DNA of 64,000 bases from Oscillospiraceae bacterium (GTDB lineage: Bacteria; Bacillota; Clostridia; Oscillospirales; Oscillospiraceae), in assembly GCA_015067945.1 (NCBI GenBank), contig SVLM01000003.1, positions 86,065 to 150,064 of the forward strand. The letters are read 5' to 3'. Position 1 is the stretch's first letter; the number at the start of each line of letters is the position of its first letter. A program made the translations under genes and the position numbers. The notes under the pieces are model-generated. The model made no database searches. It worked only from the letters and a program-made list of their open reading frames with translations, and was not told the DNA's origin. This document shows positions 15,172 to 23,133 of this stretch, in pieces.

Positions 15172-16167
15172 TTATTCTGTGACAGTTTTGCCTTCACCGG
15201 CGGCTGCCCGACGCCGACGACGGCGGCGATTGGGGATCTGTTCCTCCGGATCCGCCTTTTCCGCACGGCGTGCATAGGCCTGAGCTGCTTCGGAAGTTGC
15301 CTCATATGTCAACCGGCTGACCCGGATCTTTCCGTCGGGCTGTTCGGACAGACGCACCCGGATCAGGAATTTGCCGTGCTCCGGGCAGGTGGCCAGATCC
15401 ATATACCGATGCCCCGGCTGTGCAAACCACCGGGAACCCAGCATCCGCTTTTCGCAGATGGGACACATATTCTCCGCTCCGGACATAGCAGAAAGGGCCG
15501 CCTTCTTGTCCGCATAATCATAAAACACCTTCCGTGCAATACAGCCGGGTATCTGAGCCCCGTGGAAGCCGTTTTCATGGGTTTTCAGAGCCTGACCGTA
15601 TTCCATCGTGCCTTTGTTCAAATCCAGCCGGGCACAGATCAGGGCCGTGTGATAGGCATCACCCAGAGCATCATGAGCCGGTCGGGTAGCCTCTATGCCA
15701 AAGATCTCCATTGCGGTTTTCAGGGCCTTCTGTGCGGAAGACCCGTCGGTCTGGGCATTGAAGATCATCTGGGCATTGAACCAACGCTCCGTCCAATCCT
15801 CGGCAATGCCAAACAGCCGCAGATTTTCCCGGAGAATGCCGATATCATCAAATCCCCATGTCAGGAAGATAATATCCTCGCCGCACCATGCCTGGAACTG
15901 CTCCATCGCCTCGGGAAAGGGTATACCCTCGTCCCGGAGACGGGATTCCTTAATGCCCGTCAGCTTGCTGACACGGCGGTTTAGGTGGCGGTAATGTTTC
16001 GGTTTGATCAAGACCTGGAACTCATCGGCCACTTCCCTGTCCGGGGTCAGCCGGACGGCACCGATCTGGATGATCTCTCCCCGGATGGCAACCGGCAGCA
16101 CCTTCTTGGCAGAGGGAGAGCCCGGCCAAGGCTGATTCCATTCCATATCCAAAACAATATAATTCAT
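15172..16167 (-). CDS. DEDD-type 3'-5' exonuclease (ERI1/KapD-like) with zinc motif
   Basis: RNase T/DnaQ fold nuclease. ExoI is MNYIVLDMEWNQP (metal-binding D and E), ExoII lies around the middle (FLTWGFDDIGILREN) and ExoIII is AHDALGDAYHTA, giving the DEDDh set. This subgroup includes eukaryotic ERI1 and Bacillus KapD. After residue 220 comes a possible zinc site (CPICEKRM, then TCPEHG), followed by a basic C-terminus with a run of Arg that may bind nucleic acid. I placed the start at 16167 (MNYIVLD) with GAGG upstream, since the longer reading frame adds non-homologous residues. The product is 331 residues and is transcribed alone. Confidence 0.82.
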   Translation of the reverse strand: MNYIVLDMEWNQPWPGSPSAKKVLPVAIRGEIIQIGAVRLTPDREVADEFQVLIKPKHYRHLNRRVSKLTGIKESRLRDEGIPFPEAMEQFQAWCGEDIIFLTWGFDDIGILRENLRLFGIAEDWTERWFNAQMIFNAQTDGSSAQKALKTAMEIFGIEATRPAHDALGDAYHTALICARLDLNKGTMEYGQALKTHENGFHGAQIPGCIARKVFYDYADKKAALSAMSGAENMCPICEKRMLGSRWFAQPGHRYMDLATCPEHGKFLIRVRLSEQPDGKIRVSRLTYEATSEAAQAYARRAEKADPEEQIPNRRRRRRRAAAGEGKTVTE

Positions 16168-16259
16168 AAAGAACCTCGGTTTCTTTTTCTTAACTGTTAT
16201 CATAGCACATCCCCCCGACTGTGTAAACACCAAAAAACGCACAGATCGCAGTTTTTTCC

Positions 16260-16288
16260 TTGACATTTTTTCCGAATTTCGCTAAAGT
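16260..16288 (+). promoter_or_regulatory. Predicted sigma-A promoter of the lipoprotein gene
   Basis: TTGACA (16260-16265), 17 bases, TAAAGT (16283-16288). Confidence 0.65.
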
Positions 16289-16319
16289 TAAGTATCATAA
16301 ACAACGAAGGAGAATACAT

Positions 16320-17081
16320 ATGAAGCGTTTTCTTTCCATTCTTTTAGCGATCTGTCTGTGCCTGGCAGTATTGGCCGCTTGTAATGCACCGGTCAACAAC
16401 GGTCAGAATCCCGACACCACCCTGCCCACCGGCAGCTCCGAGCCCACCGGCAACAACGGCAGTTCCGAGCCTACCGATGGTAACGGCACCACCGACAGCA
16501 CCACCTCTACCGAAGAAACTCTCAACCCGGACGGCACGCCCAAGGGGGAACGAATCACCGAAGCGCAGCTCGATACCCTGACGACAAATTCCCCTACCAA
16601 TTATACCTTCTGCGAAACGCTTACCTACAATGGTAAAACCAAAGTCACTACCATGCTGATCAGCGGCGAGGAGTATCTGCAGACCTGCGAAGAAGACGAT
16701 ACCACTCGTAAGATTATGGGCATTTTGCGTGAGAACAAAATCAAGGATTATATCTTCAATGACGAAACCGGCAAGTGGGAAACCTCCAATATCGGCATTT
16801 CCGCCAACTTCCCCCTCAAGGGTTTCCCCAAGCCTCTGTCCGACTTTACTTATGACGAAGCCACCGGTTCTTACAATCTGAAAATGGCCAGCGGCGATGT
16901 CCGGATGATATTCAAGAATGGCCAGCTGGTATATTTGAGTATCATTGACGCGACCGCCGGTGCTCAGGATCTCGTCTCTTTCTACGATTACGGCACCACT
17001 GTGATCCCCGTGCCCAACGACGCCGACATTGTTGACAAGGATAACACAAACAACAGCGTCGCCGACCCCGACAACCACTAA
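16320..17081 (+). CDS. Hypothetical lipoprotein with Ser/Thr/Gly/Asn linker
   Basis: A signal peptide ends at LAAC (lipid-modified Cys about residue 20). A flexible linker of about 60 residues rich in Thr, Ser, Gly and Asn follows, with GSSEPT-like units. From residue 80 on there is a globular domain with beta character (TYNGKTKVTTMLISGEEY). No enzyme motif is seen. The ATG at 16320 follows CGAAGGAGA, and a longer in-frame start at 16260 is rejected because it lies in the promoter. Linker-plus-domain lipoproteins of this kind are common on the surface of gut Clostridia. The function is unknown. Confidence 0.7.
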   Translation: MKRFLSILLAICLCLAVLAACNAPVNNGQNPDTTLPTGSSEPTGNNGSSEPTDGNGTTDSTTSTEETLNPDGTPKGERITEAQLDTLTTNSPTNYTFCETLTYNGKTKVTTMLISGEEYLQTCEEDDTTRKIMGILRENKIKDYIFNDETGKWETSNIGISANFPLKGFPKPLSDFTYDEATGSYNLKMASGDVRMIFKNGQLVYLSIIDATAGAQDLVSFYDYGTTVIPVPNDADIVDKDNTNNSVADPDNH

Positions 17082-17088
17082 TTTTGAA

Positions 17089-17118
17089 AGAATCGATTGC
17101 CAGGATCCATTCTTTTTT
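17089..17118 (+). terminator. Intrinsic terminator after the lipoprotein gene
   Basis: AGAAT-c-GAT and ATC-c-ATTCT arms with one mismatch, then TTTTTT. The next 100 bases up to the MATE gene hold no structure that I can name. Confidence 0.65.
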
Positions 17119-17221
17119 GAGGAAAGGTTTTCGATGAGAAGCCCTCCCCTGATGGTGCCCTGCGGGATCTGTCACAGCCTGTCTGATTTATAGTATCCAC
17201 TTCTGTAAGGAGGAGCAAGCC

Positions 17222-18580
17222 TTGCATGCCAAACGCTATTTGCTAACCGAAGGTTCCATTTGGAAAGCTATGCTGTTTTTTGCATTGCCGGTGTTTCTGG
17301 GCAATGTATTTCAGCAGCTTTATAATGCCTTTGATGCCTGGTGTGTGGGCAATTACATAGGCGACGATGCTCTGGCGGCAGTCAGCTCCTCCGGAAGTCT
17401 GATCTTTATGATGGTCAGCTTTTTCAACGGTGTTGCCATGGGAGCAGGTGTCATCATCGCCCGTAATTTCGGTGCAAAGCAGTATGACGCTATGGGCAAA
17501 GCCATCCACACCGCCATTGCCTTTGGTCTTGTGACCGGTGCACTGCTGACCGTGGCCGGCGTATTGCTGACCCCGATTATCCTGCAATGGATGGGCACCC
17601 CTGCGGAGGTACTGCCCCAATCCATAGAGTATTTCCGATTCTACTTCTGCGGTGCGATTTTTACGGTGATGTACAACATCTTTGTGGGCATTCTCCACGC
17701 CGTTGGCGACAGCAAGCACCCCCTGTATTACCTGATCTTCTCCACCTGCGTGAACATTGCGTTGGATATGCTTTTCGTCGCCGGACTTGGCTTAGGTGTG
17801 GGCTCTGCCGCCATTGCCACCACCATCTCTCAGGGCATCAGTGCTCTGCTGTGCCTGCTCCACATTCTCCGGGTGGATGCCCCCTACCGGGTCAGCATCC
17901 GCAAGATCCGCTTCCACAAGGAAAGTCTTTGGGAGATCATCCGCTACGGTCTGCCCTCAGGCGTGCAAAACAGTGTGATCGCCCTTGCCAACGTAGTCGT
18001 CCAAAGCAACATCAACAGCTTTGGCAAAGCGGCAATGGCCGGCTGCGGCTCCTATTCCAAGCTGGAGGGCTTCGCTTTCCTGCCGGTGACCTGCTTCACA
18101 CAGGCTCTTTCAACCTTTGTTGGACAGAATTTGGGTGCGGGACATCATGCCCGGGTAAAAAAAGGCGTTGCATTCGGTGTGCTGTGCAGCTGCGTGATCG
18201 CCGAACTGATCGGTGTGCTTTCCTATCTCTTCGCCCCGCAGCTGATCGGCATTTTCAGCGAAACGCAGGAAGCCATCGACTTTGGAACGCGGCACATGCG
18301 TACCATTTGCCTTTTCTACTTCCTGCTGGCATTCTCCCATTGTATTGCTTCGGTCTTGCGAGGTGCCGGCAAAGCCTCAGTCCCGATGTTTACCATGCTT
18401 GCCTGCTGGTGTGTCTTCCGGGTGACATATATCACCGTAGCGGTAAAACTGGTCAATGAGCTGACCACCGTTTCCTGGGCATACCCCATCACATGGACGC
18501 TTAGCAGTATCATCTTCCTGATCTACTTCTTGAAAGCAGATTGGATTCACAACTTCGACCGTGATCTAAAAACGGCTTGA
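17222..18580 (+). CDS. MATE family efflux transporter
   Basis: Multidrug and toxic compound extrusion transporter with about twelve membrane helices over 452 residues. Recognised from the opening LLTEGSIWKAMLFFALPVFLGNVFQQLYN (read in parts), the FDAWCVGNYIGDDALAAV block and MGAGVIIARNFGA. The second-half repeat is FGKAAMAGCGSY with TFVGQNLGAG. It probably exports drugs or metabolites in exchange for sodium or protons; the substrate is unknown. The start is TTG at 17222 with TAAGGAGG upstream. The stop codon lies inside the 5' arm of the terminator hairpin, so its last codons double as RNA structure. Confidence 0.92.
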   Translation: MHAKRYLLTEGSIWKAMLFFALPVFLGNVFQQLYNAFDAWCVGNYIGDDALAAVSSSGSLIFMMVSFFNGVAMGAGVIIARNFGAKQYDAMGKAIHTAIAFGLVTGALLTVAGVLLTPIILQWMGTPAEVLPQSIEYFRFYFCGAIFTVMYNIFVGILHAVGDSKHPLYYLIFSTCVNIALDMLFVAGLGLGVGSAAIATTISQGISALLCLLHILRVDAPYRVSIRKIRFHKESLWEIIRYGLPSGVQNSVIALANVVVQSNINSFGKAAMAGCGSYSKLEGFAFLPVTCFTQALSTFVGQNLGAGHHARVKKGVAFGVLCSCVIAELIGVLSYLFAPQLIGIFSETQEAIDFGTRHMRTICLFYFLLAFSHCIASVLRGAGKASVPMFTMLACWCVFRVTYITVAVKLVNELTTVSWAYPITWTLSSIIFLIYFLKADWIHNFDRDLKTA

Positions 18581-18615
18581 CCGAATCGGTCAAGCCGTTT
18601 TGCTATGTAGGGAAC
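18568..18615 (+). terminator. MATE terminator, first copy of a 48-bp duplicated segment
   Basis: Arms AACGGCTTGACC and GGTCAAGCCGTT with loop GAAT. The stretch from 18568 to 18615, including the last MATE codons and the TGCTATGTAGGGAAC tail, recurs identically at 20202-20249. Confidence 0.85.
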
Positions 18616-18645
18616 GGGTTTCCCCAATGTCATTAAGTTTAAACT

Positions 18646-18732
18646 GTCATTGCGAGGAGCGTAGCGACGTGGCAATCCGTAATACCCTTTGTAGAACGGA
18701 TTCTCACGGCTGCTACGCAGCCTCAGAATGAC
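18646..18732. repeat. Palindromic intergenic repeat, copy B
   Basis: GTCATTGCGAGGAGCG at the left end, CCTCAGAATGAC at the right end and GTGGCAATCCG inside. The right half is more diverged than in copies A and C (GGATTCTCACGGC). Lies in the roughly 310-bp gap between the MATE gene and the next gene. Confidence 0.8.
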
Positions 18733-18784
18733 ATATTTTCTTAACTGAGTGATATTGCGGGTTTCTCGTCCCTTTATTAAAAAC

Positions 18785-18813
18785 TTGCATTATTTTTGCG
18801 TCCGTGGTAAAAT
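18785..18813 (+). promoter_or_regulatory. Predicted sigma-A promoter of the Sel1-like membrane protein
   Basis: TTGCAT (18785-18790), 17 bases, TAAAAT (18808-18813). Confidence 0.6.
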
Positions 18814-18888
18814 TATTTTATGGCACATCTTTTATGCTTACCAAAGCAGACCCATTTGTCTTCGACAAACCAAAAAGGAGATGTTTTT

Positions 18889-20178
18889 ATGTCCGCAAAT
18901 TCCATTTTTGATTCCAAACTAGCCACGTTGAAAGAGGAATTGAAAACCATAGAGGCAAATACCTCGAATGTACAAAAAGCTGCAGATAAACATGCAGGGA
19001 GCGAGTGGTGGTATATGAAGGAGTATCGCCGCTCCAAGACCTGTCTGACCCTCTCCATCATCCTTTCCATCGCTGTGATCTTGGCTGCAGTTTTGATACT
19101 ATATCCAATAATGGCAAAGCAATCATCCGCCGCTGTAGACAGCTCTGGCTTTAATGGCCCGGCTTTTAGTGGTTGTCTTTTTCTGACATCGATCGCTCTT
19201 CATATTATCAATTTTATACTACTCGCGGTATCCGAAGAAGAGTTTTCCTTCCTGCGATTTGTCGCACTGATTGTATGTGCCATTCCTCCCATAAGCTGCG
19301 TCGCCCCGTTTGTAGAAGTCTACCGCATCATTGGAGAATGCAGTGATAACAAAATGTATTATGACAGTGCTCGCTGTGATGTATCAAGTAGTAAATCTGA
19401 TTTACAGAAGCTCCAAAAGAAGCTGGAAGACACGAAAAAACAAATTGCAAGAACGGAAGTTTCCATTAAGCACGCCGAGGAGCTGTATCGAATCGGCCTG
19501 GAAAAGGGTGACGAAGCCTCTATCCAAAAAGCCGCAAAACAAGGCTGCGTCGCCGCAGAAAAGTATGTAGCTAAAAAACTGTATGATCAGGCAATGGCCG
19601 CAGATCCCATCGATGAAGCAAAGATGGAAGAAGCCGCCAAATTGGAGTATGTCCCCGCCTGCCTTTATCTTGGCAAAAAGTACTTATCCGATCTTGATTC
19701 CAATCTACTGACTGCAGGCGAAAAGAAATATTCCGCTAAGGAAGCCAGCAAATATCTGGAAATTGCCGCAGCAGAAGATATGGAAGCAGAATTCCTTTGG
19801 TATAGCACACAAGTCATTTATGATTACAACACACTGGAAAATTGGAACCGCATCCTGGGTCGCCTCAGAAAAATCAAAAGTTCCGGAAAGCTTCCTGCAC
19901 ATTATGCCAATGCAATGGATCTGTGCATCCAATCGGTTGTGGAAACAATCGACCGCACAAAAGAGGAGGAACGACACAAACAGTTGTATTCTCGTCAACC
20001 AAGTCACACTTCTTATCCTTCCCCTTCCACTTTCCCATCCGATTCCAGTTGGTCACCGGACAAGGGTTTGAATACTTATTATACAGATTCCAGAAACGGA
20101 CAAATCGTGTACTACAAAGACGGTCAATATGTAAATGAGGACGGCGAAAGAGTCCCTCTCCAATACATGGATGATTAA
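18889..20178 (+). CDS. Membrane protein with coiled coil and Sel1-like repeats
   Basis: A 429-residue protein of unknown function. Order of parts: a short N-terminal coiled coil (residues 5-35); three hydrophobic segments at about 52-75, 95-115 and 122-145; a long coiled coil (about 165-205, LQKLQKKLEDTKKQIART); then helical repeats resembling Sel1/TPR units (AEELYRIGLEKGDEASIQKAA, read in parts, and ACLYLGKKYLSD). The Ser/Pro-rich linker is followed by a Tyr-rich end (YYTDSRNGQIVYYKDG). Start chosen at 18889 (AAAAAGGAG upstream) instead of the in-frame ATG at 18820. It lies between two copies of a 48-bp duplication and is more A/T-rich than the flanks, consistent with insertion. Confidence 0.65.
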   Translation: MSANSIFDSKLATLKEELKTIEANTSNVQKAADKHAGSEWWYMKEYRRSKTCLTLSIILSIAVILAAVLILYPIMAKQSSAAVDSSGFNGPAFSGCLFLTSIALHIINFILLAVSEEEFSFLRFVALIVCAIPPISCVAPFVEVYRIIGECSDNKMYYDSARCDVSSSKSDLQKLQKKLEDTKKQIARTEVSIKHAEELYRIGLEKGDEASIQKAAKQGCVAAEKYVAKKLYDQAMAADPIDEAKMEEAAKLEYVPACLYLGKKYLSDLDSNLLTAGEKKYSAKEASKYLEIAAAEDMEAEFLWYSTQVIYDYNTLENWNRILGRLRKIKSSGKLPAHYANAMDLCIQSVVETIDRTKEEERHKQLYSRQPSHTSYPSPSTFPSDSSWSPDKGLNTYYTDSRNGQIVYYKDGQYVNEDGERVPLQYMDD

Positions 20179-20201
20179 CACAAAGGATTGCTCTTTTTTC
20201 C

Positions 20202-20249
20202 AAAAACGGCTTGACCGAATCGGTCAAGCCGTTTTGCTATGTAGGGAAC
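20202..20249 (+). repeat. Second copy of the MATE 3'-end/terminator segment
   Basis: Identical over 48 bases to 18568-18615. It includes the codons for the last residues of the MATE protein (AAA ACG GCT TGA) although no MATE gene precedes it here. It functions as terminator for the gene ending at 20178, so a duplication has been reused. Confidence 0.85.
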
Positions 20250-20292
20250 ATTTTGGCACCGTCGCCTAAGATAAACCCCTCTGCTTGTGTCA
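20246..20292 (-). pseudogene. Relic of the 3' end of spoVAC
   Basis: The minus-strand reading gives AEGFILGDGAKMFPT, matching TEGFILGVGAKMFTI in the intact spoVAC at 20764-21201. Only about 15 codons remain. Together with the adjoining MATE-end copy it preserves what looks like an older MATE/spoVAC junction. Confidence 0.7.
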
Positions 20293-20342
20293 ACTTAGGA
20301 CCCATACATTCGTGTTTTGTTACGACCCAATTTGGAAAAATA

Positions 20343-20371
20343 TTTACATTAAGACGACAGTATAGTATAAT
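20343..20371 (+). promoter_or_regulatory. Predicted sigma-A promoter of the 112-aa membrane protein
   Basis: TTTACA (20343-20348), 17 bases, TATAAT (20366-20371). Confidence 0.6.
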
Positions 20372-20390
20372 AAAACAAAGGAGGGGTACT

Positions 20391-20729
20391 ATGAAAACAT
20401 TAAAGGCGTTGAAAATCACATCCATTCTCAATGGTGTTTTTTGTCTTTTTTGTATTGCATCAACCGTTTGTTTTGCTGTCAACCACTATTTCAATTTGCG
20501 TGATTATTTTAGCGTTGGCATTATTTTAGTCTATGGTTGGATTATTAATCCGGTTGGCATTGTGTCCTTTATTATTTGTCTCACCTCGTTTCTCACGGAA
20601 CGGAAATCACAGGAAGCAAAACAAGTGATAGGGATGAAATGGATTTGGATTTTGGTTTGGCCTATTATTACCACCATTTTTTACATAACCGCTGGTGGTT
20701 TAATGGTAGTCTTTACAGGTGGCGTATGA
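20391..20729 (+). CDS. Small three-TM membrane protein (112 aa)
   Basis: Not recognised. Three hydrophobic segments are visible: residues 10-30 (ITSILNGVFCLFCIASTVC), 42-65 (VGIILVYGWIINPVGIVSFII) and 82-108 (WIWILVWPIITTIFYITAGG). Short loops and a Lys-rich cytoplasmic stretch (TERKSQEAKQ) separate them. The ATG at 20391 has AAAGGAGG upstream, and an earlier in-frame start at 20211 lies inside the duplicated terminator and is not credible. A promoter and a terminator frame it as a single-gene unit. It lies in the same disturbed region as the spoVAC relic and is A/T-rich. Confidence 0.6.
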   Translation: MKTLKALKITSILNGVFCLFCIASTVCFAVNHYFNLRDYFSVGIILVYGWIINPVGIVSFIICLTSFLTERKSQEAKQVIGMKWIWILVWPIITTIFYITAGGLMVVFTGGV

Positions 20730-20763
20730 TAAAAGGCTTGACCAGTCGGTCAAGCCTTTTTCG
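20730..20763. terminator. Terminator between the small membrane gene and spoVAC
   Basis: Arms AAAAGGCTTGACC and GGTCAAGCCTTTTT. The GGCTTGACC/GGTCAAGCC core is shared with the duplicated 48-bp segment, so it may be a third, diverged copy. Confidence 0.8.
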
Positions 20764-21201
20764 TTAGAACAATGTCGTTATCCAATAGATAATTCCATAC
20801 ACCACGCTGGTGCTCACGCCATACACAATCACCGGTCCTGCGATTGTAAACATCTTTGCACCAACCCCAAGGATGAAGCCCTCGGTTTTGAACTCAATGG
20901 CCGGCGATGCAATGGCATTGGCAAAGCCGGTGATGGGCACCAGCGTACCTGCTCCGGCATGTTTCGCAATATTGTCGTAAAGGCTCAGGCCCGTCAGCAA
21001 AGCTGACAGTGCCACCAGACTCATAGATGCCGCGGTGGATGCATCCTGCTTTTCCAGCCCCAATGCCACATAGCCATTCACTGCGATCTGTCCCAGCAGG
21101 CAGATCAATCCGCCGATCCAAAAGGCATTGAAGCAATCCTTCAAAATAGGCGATTTGGGCATTGCCTCCTGAACCAATTTTCCGTATTCCCGTTCGGTCA
21201 T
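20764..21201 (-). CDS. spoVAC: Stage V sporulation protein AC
   Basis: Membrane protein of the SpoVA channel that moves dipicolinic acid into the forespore and out on germination; SpoVAC itself is a mechanosensitive channel in Bacillus. Recognised by the N-terminal stretch REYGKLVQEAMPKSPILKDC, then FWIGGLICLLGQI, a central GHAGAGTLVPITGFANAIAS-like block (here KHAGAGTLVPITGFANAI) and EGFILGVGAKMFTIAGPVI. The length of 145 is typical. The usual partners spoVAD and spoVAE are not beside it. A 9-bp hairpin encloses its ribosome site. Expression late in sporulation is expected from the family. Confidence 0.9.
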   Translation of the reverse strand: MTEREYGKLVQEAMPKSPILKDCFNAFWIGGLICLLGQIAVNGYVALGLEKQDASTAASMSLVALSALLTGLSLYDNIAKHAGAGTLVPITGFANAIASPAIEFKTEGFILGVGAKMFTIAGPVIVYGVSTSVVYGIIYWITTLF

Positions 21202-21223
21202 AACTATCCCTCCTGGGATAGTT
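21202..21223 (-). promoter_or_regulatory. Hairpin enclosing the spoVAC ribosome site
   Basis: Minus strand AACTATCCC, loop AGGA, GGGATAGTT, then ATG. The perfect 9-bp stem buries AGGAGGG and ends directly at the start codon. Confidence 0.55.
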
Positions 21224-21249
21224 TACCCGGAACAGCCAATGCTATCCAA

Positions 21250-21280
21250 AAAGAAGGGGGTGCAATTTTGCACCCCTTTC
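21250..21280 (-). terminator. Terminator of the beta-propeller gene
   Basis: GGGGTGCA and TGCACCCC arms. On the minus strand CTTCTTTTT follows. Confidence 0.75.
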
Positions 21281-21282
21281 CC

Positions 21283-23133
21283 TTATTTGATTTTCTTAAC
21301 TACAAGGTTGGCACCCAGCACATACAGATACTCATCAATCAGCAAGGCGCGAATGTCAGCGCCCATTCCGTTCACAGCGATATCATGCTTTTCCACAAGC
21401 TTGCCGTCTTCCAACTGCCACACCAACAGCCGGCTCAGTCCAAGATCCACATAGATTGGAATGGCAATCAACATATTTTCTTCATCAATCAGGTAAGACT
21501 TGTATTCGGAAGAAAAGCTGTATTCTGTGTCAACATTGCACACCTCTTTCACACCGGTTTCCGTTTCCCGATACAGCGAAATTTTCAGCCATTCATCCTC
21601 ATTATAGCCGATGCCCAGCAGGTAATCGCCGAATGTCCGCAAAGACGCGGAATACCCGGGAATTTTGCCCGTATCCTTCCAAGTGATATTCTTCGGATCA
21701 CTCAGGTCAAAGAAATATACCGGATCCGTCATTCTTCGGGCTGTGCAGACATACGCCGTATCCCCATCGAAGCGAACCGAACGCACCTCATCTCCCCGCG
21801 GAGCAAAAGCCACCACCTGACCTTGCATTTCCCAGTTATCCAACGAGATGCAATACAGATTTACATTTCTTTCCCCCCGTATAAGCAATTCCATTCCGTT
21901 ATGTCCACTCCAGGTATTTTCACTGGTGGATGTAACCACCCGCAGTATGCCATTATATTCATCCATACTGTATTGGTTTTGGAAATGCCCCTCCACAGTA
22001 GTAGTACCGATATGCTCCATGGAATCCGCTGTATAGGACAAGCAAATAATATCTGTCATTGTTTTTGTTTCGCAATAACCGGAACTCTCAGAATAAGAGC
22101 AAGGGATATAGATCCGCTCTCCCGACATATAGAAGAACCGACTGCCTGATAACACCGCTGCCGAATCCAGCACATTCAAGCTTCCCTCCTGCAGCAGCAT
22201 CAGGGTAGCCAAATAATTCTCATCCGGCGTATATTGATCAAGAATGGCTTCCGGCGGCAGATATTGCGCAACACCGTTACAAGTGTATTTCGGCAAATAT
22301 GTATCCTTGTTGTCAAAATCCAAATCTCTGAAGGATACATACTTGCGGCTCAGTAAATAGATACTCTGACCAACCTTGCGGGAACTACAGTATTCACCGG
22401 TAATATTGAATTCTCCCAATCGTTGCATTTTGGCAGGATTGGAAACATCAAAGCTAAGCACATATATCCGTTCATCCATATCTGAGCCTTTGCCATCTTC
22501 TCGCCATATTCTTTCTTTATTGCCATAGAGAATAACCGTAACGATCTTCCCATCGTCGGAAAGATACATTTCTGCATTAAGCAATGCAATAAAGTCAATA
22601 TCGATTTTTTCGGTACCAACGCGCTTGGAGTCGGCACCATCAATTGTATAACTACGTAGTATCGCTTCACCACTGTCGTAGTTAGTGCTCAGGCGGAAAA
22701 TATAGTCCTCCGTCCGCTTGATCAGATCACCCTCGATAACCCCTTGCACCTGATTATCAGTATTCTCTACATACTTGCCTGCATTGGATACATTCTCCAT
22801 TAAATCAACACGCACTCCATAAGGCTCCTCATGATTCCATATTGCCAGCAGGTATTCAAAGTTATTCTTCGGTGTAGCCGCGCTTATGTGATTTTCATTC
22901 CGATACTTATTTCTGTTCAGGTTTTTGATCAAGCTGTAATAGCCGCTGTCTGCGTATTCCAGAACGCTGGGTTCCATCCATTCATAGGGTACAAACAACA
23001 CCGCCACAACGATAATTACAAAAAGCAGGCTGGCAGTTGCTACGGTAATGATCCGATTTCTTTTCCTTTTCTTCTGAATTGCAGTATCGATCTTCTGCAT
23101 AACCTGATCAGTTCTTTCATCAAAGGTCTTCAC
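21283..23133 (-). CDS. Membrane-anchored beta-propeller protein, candidate anti-sigma partner
   Basis: A short cytoplasmic N-terminus (about 28 residues), one membrane helix (VATASLLFVIIVVAVLF) and a large outside domain of about 550 residues. This domain resembles the Beta_propel family (PF09826), with NTDNQVQGVIEGDLIKRT at its start and repeated strand motifs such as RIYVLSFDVSNPAKMQRLG. I chose GTG at 23133 because AAAGGAGGG lies eight bases upstream; a longer frame starts inside the sigma gene. It overlaps the sigma-factor gene by 14 bases, so the two are translationally coupled. By analogy with ECF/anti-sigma pairs it could sense an outside signal and hold the sigma factor, but no known anti-sigma domain is recognisable. 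Confidence 0.75.
   Translation of the reverse strand: MKTFDERTDQVMQKIDTAIQKKRKRNRIITVATASLLFVIIVVAVLFVPYEWMEPSVLEYADSGYYSLIKNLNRNKYRNENHISAATPKNNFEYLLAIWNHEEPYGVRVDLMENVSNAGKYVENTDNQVQGVIEGDLIKRTEDYIFRLSTNYDSGEAILRSYTIDGADSKRVGTEKIDIDFIALLNAEMYLSDDGKIVTVILYGNKERIWREDGKGSDMDERIYVLSFDVSNPAKMQRLGEFNITGEYCSSRKVGQSIYLLSRKYVSFRDLDFDNKDTYLPKYTCNGVAQYLPPEAILDQYTPDENYLATLMLLQEGSLNVLDSAAVLSGSRFFYMSGERIYIPCSYSESSGYCETKTMTDIICLSYTADSMEHIGTTTVEGHFQNQYSMDEYNGILRVVTSTSENTWSGHNGMELLIRGERNVNLYCISLDNWEMQGQVVAFAPRGDEVRSVRFDGDTAYVCTARRMTDPVYFFDLSDPKNITWKDTGKIPGYSASLRTFGDYLLGIGYNEDEWLKISLYRETETGVKEVCNVDTEYSFSSEYKSYLIDEENMLIAIPIYVDLGLSRLLVWQLEDGKLVEKHDIAVNGMGADIRALLIDEYLYVLGANLVVKKIK

Noticed and set aside
17119..17221. 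Possible riboswitch before the MATE gene (guanidine, PreQ1 or similar)
   Set aside because: No conserved core such as the ykkC motif could be found, and the sequence gives no convincing fold.
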